Positions 33,547 to 42,585 are shown, numbered from the stretch's first letter. The stretch: DNA of 64,000 bases from JBMNMU01 sp050953505 (GCA_050953505.1 JBMNMU010000001.1:2108001-2172000), one strand, 5' to 3'. Notes: a model not told the origin generated them from the sequence alone. Made by a program: numbers and translations.

Positions 33547-34866
33547 TTACACTGCCATCTCGGCACCGTAGAATATATGCGGTAGGTAAGTTGTCAAATT
33601 AGGGAAAATCATCAAAATGATAAACAGGGTCACCATAGCAAAGATAAATGGCAAAATTCCTCTAAAAATTGTAAACAAGGGAACATCCTTCGCTACCCCG
33701 GCCATTACATAGCAGCACATTCCTACTGGAGGAGTTATTAATCCCAACTGAGTTACAAGAACAATGATCACTCCGAACCAAATAGGACTCATGCCTAATT
33801 CCGTAACAATAGGTAGGAAAATTGGCACCAACAATACAATTAGTGGCAAAGCATCTATAAAGCAGCCCATAACACCAAATACCAATATGATAGCAATAAT
33901 GATAAAACCTGAAGGTACATCTAGACTTAATGTCCATTTCGCTAGTTCCGCTGGCATTCTTGATACGGTTAGGAACGCTCCAAATATATAAGCGCCAATC
34001 ATAATAATAAAAATCATAGCTGTGGTGTTGATGGTATCCCCTAAGGATGCCTTAATATTAGCCCAGGTTGCCTTCCTTCTTAACGCCATAAAGATAAAAG
34101 AAACAAAAGCGCCAATGGCACCGCCTTCAGAGGCTGTAAAGAAACCTCCAAAAATTCCTCCCAATATAACGATAAAAAGGATAATGAATGGTCCAGCTCC
34201 CTTCAAAGACTGTAGTTTCTCCCTTAAGGTGAATTGTTCACCCTTTGGCCCTGCTTCTGGATCTATCTTTGTCACCACCAATATAGCAATTGCAAAAAGT
34301 ATCACTAGTATGATTCCAGGAATAACTCCAGATGCAAACATTGCTCCTATGGATTGTTCTGAGACTGTACCATAAAGGATAAAGGCAACACTTGGTGGTA
34401 TTAAAATACCTAAGGTCCCTCCTGCTGCAATGGCACCGCAGGATAAACTATCTTTATATCCATACTTTTGCATCTCTGGTAAAGCCACAACCCCCATTGT
34501 TGCAGTAGTCGCTGTAGCCGAGCCACAGATGGCACCAAATAACCCACTTGCTACTACTGTGGAAACTCCAAGCCCTCCACGCAACCTGCCCAGCCATTTG
34601 TAGCAAACATTGTACAAATCGCTACTGATTTTCGAATAGAAGGCAAATTGCCCCATTAGGACGAATAAGGGAATGACTGACAGAGAGTAGCTAGATGAGG
34701 TGTTAAATGGCACTGTCTTAAACACACCAAGGGCTGCTGGAAGGTTTACACAAGCAATGTAACCCACGAAGCCGACTATGGACATGGCAATACCAATTTG
34801 CATGCCAAAGTATAGTAAGACTAGTAGCGCGATGACACCAATAACTCCGATTAATAACGGATCCAT
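33547..34866 (-). CDS. dctM: TRAP transporter large permease
   Basis: This is the DctM-type permease of 439 residues with about 12 hydrophobic segments. Hallmarks include FVLMGQFAFYSKISSDLYN, GLFGAICGSATATTATMG, and GCFIDALPLIVLLVPIFLPI with GLITPPVGMCCYVMAG near the C-terminus. It carries out sodium-driven uptake with DctP and DctQ. It starts at ATG 34866, 39 bp after the subunit-D gene, so it is co-transcribed with the UbiD decarboxylase from the -24/-12 promoter at 36627. Confidence 0.92.
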   Translation of the reverse strand: MDPLLIGVIGVIALLVLLYFGMQIGIAMSIVGFVGYIACVNLPAALGVFKTVPFNTSSSYSLSVIPLFVLMGQFAFYSKISSDLYNVCYKWLGRLRGGLGVSTVVASGLFGAICGSATATTATMGVVALPEMQKYGYKDSLSCGAIAAGGTLGILIPPSVAFILYGTVSEQSIGAMFASGVIPGIILVILFAIAILVVTKIDPEAGPKGEQFTLREKLQSLKGAGPFIILFIVILGGIFGGFFTASEGGAIGAFVSFIFMALRRKATWANIKASLGDTINTTAMIFIIMIGAYIFGAFLTVSRMPAELAKWTLSLDVPSGFIIIAIILVFGVMGCFIDALPLIVLLVPIFLPIVTELGMSPIWFGVIIVLVTQLGLITPPVGMCCYVMAGVAKDVPLFTIFRGILPFIFAMVTLFIILMIFPNLTTYLPHIFYGAEMAV

Positions 34867-34904
34867 CTCTTGCCTCCTTTTTTAATACTTATTAATTTAT
34901 TTTT

Positions 34905-35132
34905 CTATTTTCTAAGACTAGGAATTTTATTTAAAACAAACACCTGATCCATTTTTTCAGGAGTAAGTTGGAAATTGGGATCTCTTTTTTCAATGTTCAC
35001 AATTTCTTCTTCCTCGGTACTTCTCCATCCATAATTGCAATTTCTGCAGCAGTAAAATTCCCAAGCTCCGCTTCCATCAGGAGCTTCTGCAGCTTTGTAT
35101 GCATTATCTGAAAGACATCTCACACACTTCAT
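34905..35132 (-). CDS. Hydroxyarylic acid decarboxylase subunit D
   Basis: This 75-residue protein has two CxxC pairs (CVRC at 3-6 and CCRNC near 28-33), a WEFYCCRNCNYGWRS core, and the tail motif FQLTPEKMDQVFVLNKIP. It matches the small D subunit (BsdD/VdcD family) of nonoxidative hydroxyarylic acid decarboxylases. It overlaps the UbiD gene by 4 bp. It may help assembly or stability of the decarboxylase. Together with UbiX, LpdD-like and UbiD proteins it completes the set for a vanillate, 4-hydroxybenzoate or gallate-type decarboxylase. Confidence 0.85.
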   Translation of the reverse strand: MKCVRCLSDNAYKAAEAPDGSGAWEFYCCRNCNYGWRSTEEEEIVNIEKRDPNFQLTPEKMDQVFVLNKIPSLRK

Positions 35133-36553
35133 TTTTCCACCTCCATCAAGCCTTCTAGCTTTTTCTTCATTGCCTCAAAGCCTTCAACCTCATCAATCAT
35201 TTGGAAATCTCTGATGGTATCTGGATATTCCGGTGTGGTGGCGTCAATGATTAGCTTATTTCCCATTCCCGGAGGATTTGAAGTAGGGTCTAGCTGGAAT
35301 CCTGGTGTATTGGTAATCACCGTCACATCTTTATCTGCTCTCACCCTGGTATTTAGCGCCCACATCACCTGTTCAAGGTCAAATGGATCCACATCTCCAT
35401 CCACTACAATAATATTCTTGCAGTAGGATATACCATGAGGTGTAGTCGCTACCCTCATAGCAACCGTCTTACCATAGCCTCCAAATCTCAAATCAGTGGA
35501 AACAATAGCTGTCAATCCATGCTGGTAATTTGCATTAACGCATTTTACCTCAGGCATTGTTTCTTTTAATTGTTTGTAAATTGGTACTGATGTTGATAAT
35601 CCAATCAGTGTGTCGTGTTCTGTCCAAGGCCTTCCTATGTAAAGAGTCTCAAAAATAGGGTTTTTTCTATGAGTAATTCTCTTAATCCTTACATGATAAA
35701 CTCGTTTGGCTCCGGAATAACTTCCAGGAAACTCTCCAAAAGGTCCTTCAAAAAATCTCTGTCTTGGTATTAATTCACCTTCTAGCACATACTCCGCATA
35801 GGCAGGAACATCTAGATTGCTACCTATACATTTTGCCAATTCAAAAGGTGCACCATCAAATAATGAAGCAAACTTATACTCAGACTGATCATAGTTCAAT
35901 GGAGTAGATGCCATAGTAGCCAAGATAGGAGGGACGCCAATGCACACAGCAATAGGCATAGCCTCATTTCTCTCTTCTGCTATACTAACATGTCTTCCCC
36001 CATCGTGAAATGGCATGACATGGAGAGCCAAAATATCTGGATGCTGAACTTGGATTCTGTAAATGCCAACATTTTCTTTGTCCAGGCTATCAGGATCGTC
36101 TAAGTCCTTTGTAATTGTAAGCGCCTTACTCAAATAGGTGCCACCGTCATGAATGTTAATCCTATGTAAGGGAAGGTCCTCAAACAGATTGATATTGTCT
36201 TCCTTCACTACTTCCTGACAAGGAGGATTTTCAATATATTTTACACTTCCTTTGTCATAATGGTCCCATTTCTCTGCCATATGAAAGAACTGCTCTTTAA
36301 TAGTAGCATTCTTATCCATCCCTAGCATTATGGCATTGCTTTTCCACGAGCCATGAACATTTCCTACGATGGTCGTACCCTCTTTAAAACCTTGAATGTT
36401 ATTCATCATGATGGCTGGAGAGTCTTTCATTCTCATTCCAGCTGATAAGATGGTTCTCACATCTGGCTCAAGCTTGACTTCCTCATCATAACGGATTAAA
36501 AGCTTTTCTTCTTCCAGCTTATTTATAAAGCTTCTTAAATCCTGGTAACTCAC
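35129..36553 (-). CDS. UbiD-family hydroxyaryl decarboxylase (subunit C)
   Basis: This UbiD-type prenyl-FMN-dependent decarboxylase has 474 residues. It begins DLRSFINKLEEEKLLIRYDEEV and contains ALHVMPFHDGGRHVSIAE, EYVLEGELIPRQRFFEGPFGEFPGSY (core EGPFGEFPGSYSGA), TLYIGRPWTEHDTLIG, and VDGDVDPFDLEQVMWAL. The R-E-E catalytic set of the family falls in these segments. Length and the adjoining subunit D gene point to the BsdC/VdcC/LpdC group, which decarboxylates hydroxybenzoates. The operon continues with a TRAP importer. It starts at ATG 36553, 74 bp from a sigma-54 promoter. Confidence 0.92.
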   Translation of the reverse strand: MSYQDLRSFINKLEEEKLLIRYDEEVKLEPDVRTILSAGMRMKDSPAIMMNNIQGFKEGTTIVGNVHGSWKSNAIMLGMDKNATIKEQFFHMAEKWDHYDKGSVKYIENPPCQEVVKEDNINLFEDLPLHRINIHDGGTYLSKALTITKDLDDPDSLDKENVGIYRIQVQHPDILALHVMPFHDGGRHVSIAEERNEAMPIAVCIGVPPILATMASTPLNYDQSEYKFASLFDGAPFELAKCIGSNLDVPAYAEYVLEGELIPRQRFFEGPFGEFPGSYSGAKRVYHVRIKRITHRKNPIFETLYIGRPWTEHDTLIGLSTSVPIYKQLKETMPEVKCVNANYQHGLTAIVSTDLRFGGYGKTVAMRVATTPHGISYCKNIIVVDGDVDPFDLEQVMWALNTRVRADKDVTVITNTPGFQLDPTSNPPGMGNKLIIDATTPEYPDTIRDFQMIDEVEGFEAMKKKLEGLMEVEK

Positions 36554-36626
36554 TTTAACCTCCTTCTTCTAGAATCCAAATATTTCTATTGCCTGAGATT
36601 ACAGATCGGATTCTGGTAATATTTAA

Positions 36627-36642
36627 CGCAATTCTCATGCCA
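36627..36642 (-). promoter_or_regulatory. Sigma-54 promoter of UbiD-TRAP operon
   Basis: On the minus strand TGGCATGAGAATTGCG matches the -24/-12 consensus with exact spacing. Compare TGGCATGAAACTTGCG at the ubiX promoter. Confidence 0.88.
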
Positions 36643-36739
36643 TAGTCTCTCAAATTGACGAAATTTTATCAAGGTGTTGATTTTTCAATATACCGATTCC
36701 CTGCCAAAGAAGGTTAATTTATTTTTCATAATCAAAAAC

Positions 36740-36775
36740 TGTGCGCAACATCATTGCGCACATAGTCTGTGCACA
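36740..36775. promoter_or_regulatory. Enhancer-like palindrome upstream of UbiD operon
   Basis: TGTGCGCAA (36740-36748), a 5-nt gap, then TTGCGCACA (36754-36762) is a perfect 9-bp inverted repeat, followed by TGTGCACA (36768-36775). It lies 98 bp upstream of the -24 box and shares TGTGC/GCACA with the site at 28973. Confidence 0.75.
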
Positions 36776-36810
36776 AAAACCCCCTACCATACTTTATTTT
36801 CAAAAAATAT

Positions 36811-36850
36811 AAATGCCGGGGTCTGCGGTCCAAGACACCCGGCATTTATC
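36811..36850 (-). terminator. Terminator of the 2-oxo-acid dehydrogenase operon
   Basis: AAATGCCGGG (36811-36820) pairs perfectly with CCCGGCATTT (36838-36847). On the minus strand it is followed by ATATTTTTTG, 28 bp beyond the E3 stop. Confidence 0.88.
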
Positions 36851-36877
36851 TATATTATAAACTTTTAGAACACTGGC

Positions 36878-38626
36878 TTATTTGAAATGTATCGCTTTAT
36901 CTATCGCTGCATGGAATGCTTCATGATAAATCTCGGATACAGTTGGATGTGGATGAATGGATCCAGCGATTTCTTCTGCTGTTGCTTCCATGTTCATGGC
37001 CACTACCGCTTCTGCGATCATATCTGTAGCATGGATGCAGTACAGATGAACACCAACGATTTCGTTATATTTTGGCTCAACGATAACCTTAATTAGGCCT
37101 CTTTCCTCTCCTGCAACCTTTGCTTTTCCGTTTGCAAGAAGTGGGAATCTACCTACTTTAACGTTTCCGTACTTTTCCTTAGCCTGAGCTTCTGTCAGTC
37201 CTACGCTAGCAATTTCAGGCTGTAGGTAAATTGCACTAGGAATGGTATCGTAATTCATTGTAGAATTCTTACCACAAATGTTTTCTACAGCAACAATTCC
37301 TTCCATGGAAGCAGTATGTGCTAACATTGCTTTCGCGTTCACGTCTCCAATAGCATAGATATTATTTACAGAAGTCTTTAGTGTAAGATCTGTAACGATA
37401 GCGCCACGGTCTGTTTTGATGCCTAAAGCTTCACAGTCAATGCCGCTTAGGTCAGGAGCACGTCCTACAGACATTAATACCTTGGATGTAGCAACCGTTT
37501 CATTCTTGCCATCCTTCTCAAATATAACGCTGTCTTTTGTAATTTCAGTAACCTTTGCGCTAGTATGAATTGTAACGCCCATGTCTTCTAGCTGCTTTGT
37601 AACCTGAGCAGTGATTTCCTCATCCACCATTGGAAGGATACGGTCTAAGAACTCAATTACAGTTACTTTGCTACCGATGCTATTTAGGAAGTATGCGAAT
37701 TCAATACCGATAACTCCACCGCCAATGATTGCAATGCTTTCTGGAACTTCATCAAGGTTTAAAGCTTCTGTGCTTGTTAGTACTTCCATTCCGCTATCTA
37801 TTGGAATAGGCAGTGACTTGGATACAGAGCCTGTTGCGATAATGATGTTCTCAGTTGTATAGCTCTTATCACCAACCTTAACAGTGTTTTTATCAACAAT
37901 TTCACCTGCGCCGTTAATAAGGGTTGCGCCATTTCCTTTTACAAGACCTGTAACTCCGCCAACTAGCTGGTTAATAATGGTCTTTTTCCTTTCCTGAACC
38001 TTCTTCATATCTAATTTAGCATTAGATACATCTAGGTCTACAACACCATATTTTGCGCTATCCTTTACCTCTGCTAGAGCTTCTGCGCTTCTCAGTAGAG
38101 CTTTAGTTGGAATACAACCTTTATTCAGGCAAACTCCACCCATATGCTCTTTTTCAACAATTGCTGTTCTCTTGCCCATTTGTGCCGCTTTGATTGCCGC
38201 CACATATCCACCAGGGCCTCCACCAATTACGATGATATCAAAGTCTTTGTTACTTGCTGCAGGAGCCGGTGCTGCCGCTGGAGCTGCAGCCGCTGCTGGA
38301 GCTGCTTCTGCTGCAGGAGCAGCTACTGGCGCATCTCCCTTTCCAAGCTTTGCCATTGCATCGGCTAACTCAGCATCGATATTCTCATCTGCGCCTGCTA
38401 CGATAGCAATAGGAAGTGTAACGGGAGTCGTTTCTCCCTCTTCAATAAGAAGCTTCCTAACAACGCCATCACCTGTGGCTTCTATATCTATACTAGTCTT
38501 ATCTGTCTCAATAGCAAAGAGAGCCTCACCCTTTGCTACACTGTCTCCTTCGTTTTTATACCATTTAACTAGCTTGCCTTCATCCATATTAAAGCCAAGC
38601 TTTGGCATAATAATTACTTCTGCCAT
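36878..38626 (-). CDS. acoL: Dihydrolipoyl dehydrogenase (E3) with lipoyl domain
   Basis: This E3 of 582 residues reoxidises dihydrolipoamide with NAD. It carries an N-terminal lipoyl domain (residues 1-80, lipoyl Lys in ETDKTS near 43) and an Ala/Pro-rich linker to about 125. The flavoprotein follows, with IGGGPGGYVAAIKAAQMG, the redox disulfide GGVCLNKGCIPTKALL, a second Gly-rich motif IIGGGVIGIEFAYFLNSIGS, and the HPHPTVSE catalytic His-Glu region. The lipoyl domain nearly repeats that of the E2 directly upstream, so one was likely copied from the other. It ends the E1alpha-E1beta-E2-E3 operon. Confidence 0.93.
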   Translation of the reverse strand: MAEVIIMPKLGFNMDEGKLVKWYKNEGDSVAKGEALFAIETDKTSIDIEATGDGVVRKLLIEEGETTPVTLPIAIVAGADENIDAELADAMAKLGKGDAPVAAPAAEAAPAAAAAPAAAPAPAASNKDFDIIVIGGGPGGYVAAIKAAQMGKRTAIVEKEHMGGVCLNKGCIPTKALLRSAEALAEVKDSAKYGVVDLDVSNAKLDMKKVQERKKTIINQLVGGVTGLVKGNGATLINGAGEIVDKNTVKVGDKSYTTENIIIATGSVSKSLPIPIDSGMEVLTSTEALNLDEVPESIAIIGGGVIGIEFAYFLNSIGSKVTVIEFLDRILPMVDEEITAQVTKQLEDMGVTIHTSAKVTEITKDSVIFEKDGKNETVATSKVLMSVGRAPDLSGIDCEALGIKTDRGAIVTDLTLKTSVNNIYAIGDVNAKAMLAHTASMEGIVAVENICGKNSTMNYDTIPSAIYLQPEIASVGLTEAQAKEKYGNVKVGRFPLLANGKAKVAGEERGLIKVIVEPKYNEIVGVHLYCIHATDMIAEAVVAMNMEATAEEIAGSIHPHPTVSEIYHEAFHAAIDKAIHFK

Positions 38627-38741
38627 ATTTACCTCCTTATATTGATATTCTCACAAAACATGAATGGGTTTGCGAAATATCCTTTATCTTATGTCCAATT
38701 CCTGAATTAAAGCTTTCAAAATCAGAATCTTAGTTTAACCC

Positions 38742-40175
38742 TTATACTAGCAATTCAATTGGATTTTCTAGTAGTCTCTTGATTTCTGTTACACACTGAG
38801 CTGCCAGCAAACCATCTATCAAACGGTGGTCTACTGTAAGTGTAATATTCATCATAGGTTTGATTTCAATTGTCTTATTTCCGTCTTTGTCAGTGATTAC
38901 CACTGGCTCATCATTAGTGGAGCTAATAGCTAGTATTCCTACTTCAGGCGGATTAATGATCGCTGTGAAGTTTTCGATACCAAACATCCCCAGGTTGGAA
39001 ATAGTGAAAGTTCCACCGGTGTATTCATCTGGTGTAAGCTTTCCGTTTCGAGCCTTGTCAAAGAGCGCAGCAGCCTCTTTTGACATCTGGACAACGGATT
39101 TTGTATCAGCTTCTCTTACCACAGGAACAATAAGGCCTGTTGGTGCTGCTACCGCTATTCCAAGGTTTACATGCTTATACTTATAGATGGTTCCGTCAAT
39201 TAAGGAAGAGTTCATATCAGGATACTTCTGTAGGGCCTTCACAGCCGCTTTACCAATGTAGTCTGTCACTGATGTCTTCCTATCTTGTGCTGCGTTAACT
39301 TGCTTTCTTAGTTCTAACAGCTTTTCAAGGTTAACCTTTTGTGTAAAGTATAGATGAGGAGCAGTAAACTTACTTTCAGCTAACCTGTCTCCGATAATCT
39401 TTCTTACGCCGCTGTAAGGAACTGCCTCAACAATTTCTTTACCATCTGGTGAAAATTTAGGAGCTTCTTCTTCTGCCTTTTCTGCTGCGGAAGCTGCTGC
39501 TTGTGCGGCACTTGCTGCGGCGGCAATTGCAGCCTCTACGTCCTTCTTCATAATCTTTCCGTGGATACCAGATCCTTGAAGATCGTCCAAAGAAATTCCT
39601 TCTGCTTCTGCCATCTTCCTTGCTACTGGTGTTATTCTTACTCTTGTGGCATCAAGAAACTCTAAGATATCCCTTTCGCAAATTCCACCTTGATAGCCTG
39701 TTCCTATAATTTCCTCCAGACTGTCAAGGCTTAATCCATTCTCCTTTGCAACTCTGCGAGCTCTAGGAGTAATCTTTATTTTCCCTCCAGCAGTCTTTGC
39801 TACAGGAGCCGCGGCAGCAGGAGCTGCAGGAGCACTTTCTTCAGCGGCTGGAGCAACTGCTTCAGCTGCTGCTGGTGCGCTATCTTCTTTATTTAATTGT
39901 TTATTTACATCTTGAATTAGAGCATCGATATTTTCATCTGCTCCACCTACGATTGCAATAGGAAGAGTTACTTCTATTTCATCGCCTTCTTCAATAAATT
40001 TTTTTCTAAAAACACCATCCTGGGTTGCTTCAATATCGATGGAGGTCTTGTCAGTTTCTATTGCAAATATAGGTTCTCCTTTTGTTACAGGATCTCCTTC
40101 ATTTTTATACCATTTGACAAGTTTTCCAACGGACATGTTGAAACCCAGTTTAGGCATAATAATTACTTCTGCCAT
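38742..40175 (-). CDS. acoC: 2-oxo-acid/acetoin dehydrogenase E2 acetyltransferase
   Basis: This lipoamide acyltransferase of 477 residues has a lipoyl domain (1-80, Lys43 in ETDKTS) and an Ala/Pro linker (98-130). It then has two consecutive E3/E1-binding domains (about 134-172, ITPRARRVAKENGLSLDS; and 180-216, ITPVARKMAEAEGISLDD), another Ala-rich linker, and the catalytic domain from about 245 with the active-site LTVDHRLIDG. Most acetoin and pyruvate E2 proteins have a single binding domain, so the tandem pair is unusual. It starts at ATG 40175, 12 bp after E1 beta. Confidence 0.93.
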   Translation of the reverse strand: MAEVIIMPKLGFNMSVGKLVKWYKNEGDPVTKGEPIFAIETDKTSIDIEATQDGVFRKKFIEEGDEIEVTLPIAIVGGADENIDALIQDVNKQLNKEDSAPAAAEAVAPAAEESAPAAPAAAAPVAKTAGGKIKITPRARRVAKENGLSLDSLEEIIGTGYQGGICERDILEFLDATRVRITPVARKMAEAEGISLDDLQGSGIHGKIMKKDVEAAIAAAASAAQAAASAAEKAEEEAPKFSPDGKEIVEAVPYSGVRKIIGDRLAESKFTAPHLYFTQKVNLEKLLELRKQVNAAQDRKTSVTDYIGKAAVKALQKYPDMNSSLIDGTIYKYKHVNLGIAVAAPTGLIVPVVREADTKSVVQMSKEAAALFDKARNGKLTPDEYTGGTFTISNLGMFGIENFTAIINPPEVGILAISSTNDEPVVITDKDGNKTIEIKPMMNITLTVDHRLIDGLLAAQCVTEIKRLLENPIELLV

Positions 40176-40186
40176 GTCCTCACCCC

Positions 40187-41161
40187 TTATTCAAACATTG
40201 ATTTTACTTTAGCGATTGTCTTTTCTATTGATGGAATAATTGGGAATTCAAGCGCAGGGCTAAATGGAATGGAAACATTAGGTGTTCCAATTCTGGCAAT
40301 TGGTGCTTCCAAGTAATAGAATACATCGTCCATCACCTCTGCTCCGATTTCTGCACCAATACCGCATCTTTCATATGCTTCATCCACCACAAGAAGTCTT
40401 CCAGTTTTCTTAACGGATTCTATGATTGCCTCTCTATCTAATGGAACAATAGTTCTAAGGTCAATTACTTCGCAGGAAATACCTTCTTTTTCTAGGGCCT
40501 CAGCAGCCTTTTCTGATTTCATAACCTGTGAAGAAGTTGCTACAATAGTAACATCTGTACCTTCTCTTACAATTCTAGCCTTTCCGAAAGGAATTGGCTC
40601 AACGACATCATCAATCATGAATTTGTTGTTATATTCCATTTTATGTTCAAAGAAAATTACAGGGTTGTTGTCTCTAATTGCAGTCTTTAATAAACCTTTT
40701 GCTTCCTGAGCAGTTGAAGGAACTACGACCTTCATTCCAGGGAACTGTGCTGCCATAGCCTGCATACTCTGGGAGTGCTGTGCAGCAGAGGATCTTCCTG
40801 CGCCAATTGGTGTTCTTATTACAGCTGGAACCTGTACCTGACCTCCGGACATGTAAGTAATCTTTGCCATGTTATTGATAATCTGGTCAGCTGCCACAAG
40901 CATAAAGTCTGAGAACATCAATTCAACTACAGGTCTTAGCCCCGTTAAAGCCATTCCTGTTGCCATTCCAACAAAACCAGCTTCTGAAATTGGTGTATCT
41001 TTCACTCGAAGATCACCATATTTTTCGTAAAGTCCTACAGATGTTTTAAAGTTACCACCAATAAATGCAACGTCTTCTCCAAGCAGAAGAACGCTATCAT
41101 CTCTTTCCATTTCTTCATCTAATGCTTCGCAAATCGCATCTCTATATAATATCTCTCTCAT
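40187..41161 (-). CDS. acoB: 2-oxo-acid/acetoin dehydrogenase E1 beta
   Basis: This is the beta subunit of a thiamine-diphosphate E1, 324 residues. Typical stretches are LGEDVAFIGGNFKTS, RVKDTPISEAGFVGMATGMA, RTPIGAGRSSAAQHSQSM and VIDLRTIVPLDREAI. With E1 alpha it oxidatively cleaves acetoin or decarboxylates a 2-oxo acid. It follows E1 alpha by 87 bp, with GGGAGG before ATG 41161. The acetoin reading is favoured by the AcoR-like activator and the sigma-54 promoter; sequence alone does not exclude a pyruvate or branched-chain substrate. Confidence 0.92.
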   Translation of the reverse strand: MREILYRDAICEALDEEMERDDSVLLLGEDVAFIGGNFKTSVGLYEKYGDLRVKDTPISEAGFVGMATGMALTGLRPVVELMFSDFMLVAADQIINNMAKITYMSGGQVQVPAVIRTPIGAGRSSAAQHSQSMQAMAAQFPGMKVVVPSTAQEAKGLLKTAIRDNNPVIFFEHKMEYNNKFMIDDVVEPIPFGKARIVREGTDVTIVATSSQVMKSEKAAEALEKEGISCEVIDLRTIVPLDREAIIESVKKTGRLLVVDEAYERCGIGAEIGAEVMDDVFYYLEAPIARIGTPNVSIPFSPALEFPIIPSIEKTIAKVKSMFE

Positions 41162-41248
41162 TAAATTAAACCTCCCTTAACATGCGGAATTTATGCTAAG
41201 ATTTCCAAAATCCTTGCTTTTGTGAAATCTACTAAATATTTATTAATT

Positions 41249-42226
41249 TTAGTCAACGAAATTATCAGTATATGCTTCAGATGGGTCTGGATAAGGGCTT
41301 TCTTGAGCGAAAGTTACAGCTTCTTGTACTTCTTCTTCTACCTTAGCTTCAAGAGCAGCAATTTCTTTTTCGCTAATTTTGTTATCTAGCAACTGAGCTC
41401 TAAAGTTCTTAATAGGGCAACGCTCCATCCAAATTTCTTTCTCATTTACATCTTTTCTTTCCCTGTAAGTAGCTGGGTCTCCAACATGGTGTCCTTGCCA
41501 TCTATAAGTTTTGCATTCAATAAGTGTTGGGCCGTTTCCGCTTCTAGCTCTCTTAACAGCTTCTTCTGCAACCTGGTGAACAGCAATTACATCCATACCA
41601 TCTACAACAACACCTGGAATTCCATAGCCGATTGCTCTATCAGCCAGGTCAACTGTATTTGTAACATCTCTGATGTCTGTTGAAATACCATACAAGTTAT
41701 TTTCAATTACATAAACAACTGGAAGATCCCATGCTGCAGCCATGTTAATACTTTCATGGAAGGTACCTTCATTAGAAGCAGAATCTCCAAAGAAGGATAC
41801 TGCTACCTGGTCAGTTCCACGATATTTCGCTGAGTATGCAGCTCCTGTTGCAATTGGAATTTCGCCGCCTACGATACCATTGGCACCAAGGATACCCTTG
41901 TCCATTGCCATGATATGCATAGAACCGCCTTTTCCTTTTGAATATCCAGTTTCTTTTCCAAGGATTTCGGCCATCATCTTATTAAGATCTGCATCACGTG
42001 CAACTAAATGTCCATGGCCTCTGTGTGTGCTTCCGATGTAGTCATCTTCTTTTAATGCCGCACATACACCAGTAGCTACTGCTTCTTCACCAAGATAAAG
42101 GTGAGCTAATCCAGGCATCATGCCTTTCTTGTAAAACTCAAATACTTCTTCTTCAAATCTGCGCATCTTGTACATTGTGTCATAGAAGCTTAACAGCTGT
42201 TCTTTGCTATAATCTTTTATTTTCAT
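41249..42226 (-). CDS. acoA: 2-oxo-acid/acetoin dehydrogenase E1 alpha
   Basis: This E1 alpha subunit has 325 residues. Motifs are PGLAHLYLGEEAVATGVCAA, STHRGHGHLVARDADLNKMM, YSKGKGGSMHIMAMDKGILG, and the thiamine-diphosphate motif FFGDSASNEGTFHESINMAA...NN. The third position is Ser (GDS) where GDG is usual; Asp and the terminal Asn pair, which hold magnesium, are kept. It starts at ATG 42226 after AAGGAGG and is first of the operon, 51 bp from a sigma-54 promoter. An AcoR-like activator is encoded divergently. Confidence 0.92.
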   Translation of the reverse strand: MKIKDYSKEQLLSFYDTMYKMRRFEEEVFEFYKKGMMPGLAHLYLGEEAVATGVCAALKEDDYIGSTHRGHGHLVARDADLNKMMAEILGKETGYSKGKGGSMHIMAMDKGILGANGIVGGEIPIATGAAYSAKYRGTDQVAVSFFGDSASNEGTFHESINMAAAWDLPVVYVIENNLYGISTDIRDVTNTVDLADRAIGYGIPGVVVDGMDVIAVHQVAEEAVKRARSGNGPTLIECKTYRWQGHHVGDPATYRERKDVNEKEIWMERCPIKNFRAQLLDNKISEKEIAALEAKVEEEVQEAVTFAQESPYPDPSEAYTDNFVD

Positions 42227-42276
42227 TGTGACTCCTCCTTAATTAACACGTTAATTTACAACCTACTAACCTAATA

Positions 42277-42293
42277 AGCAATTCTTATGCCAA
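42277..42293 (-). promoter_or_regulatory. Sigma-54 promoter of the aco operon
   Basis: On the minus strand TTGGCATAAGAATTGCT is an excellent -24/-12 element, 51 bp upstream of acoA. Confidence 0.9.
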
Positions 42294-42468
42294 CTTACCC
42301 AAATCTATTTTATTTTGTCTTTTTATTTTGATTTTAATCTCCTTTTTTGATATTTCTTTAAATGATTTTATGTAAATTCCAACGTATACAACCAGAACAC
42401 TATTTTTACATAATTCCACAAATTTTTTCCTCTTTCTTTTTTTTGTTATACGGGTTATAATTGACGTG

Positions 42469-42500
42469 TGACATATTGTCATCTGTGTCACACTGTGACA
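42469..42500. promoter_or_regulatory. Enhancer-like palindromes upstream of aco operon
   Basis: TGACA-TAT-TGTCA (42469-42481) and TGTCACA-C-TGTGACA (42486-42500) are perfect inverted repeats; a weaker GTGTCAATTAGTCAC lies at 42524-42538. They are about 180-210 bp upstream of the -24 box, next to the AcoR-like gene, and probably bind it. Confidence 0.7.
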
Positions 42501-42585
42501 GCGCTTTTTGTGCGCCACTTCATGTGTCAATTAGTCACGTCCTTGAGAACGATGCCTATGTACAACTAGATTAAAGGAGAATTAG

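Noticed and set aside
36554..36877. Small plus-strand frame at 36674-36868
   Set aside because: It spans the enhancer palindrome and the aco terminator, and has no ribosome binding site.
38172..38645. Plus-strand open frame of 157 codons, Ala-rich
   Set aside because: It is the reverse of the Ala/Pro linker and lipoyl domain of E3; composition explains the open frame.
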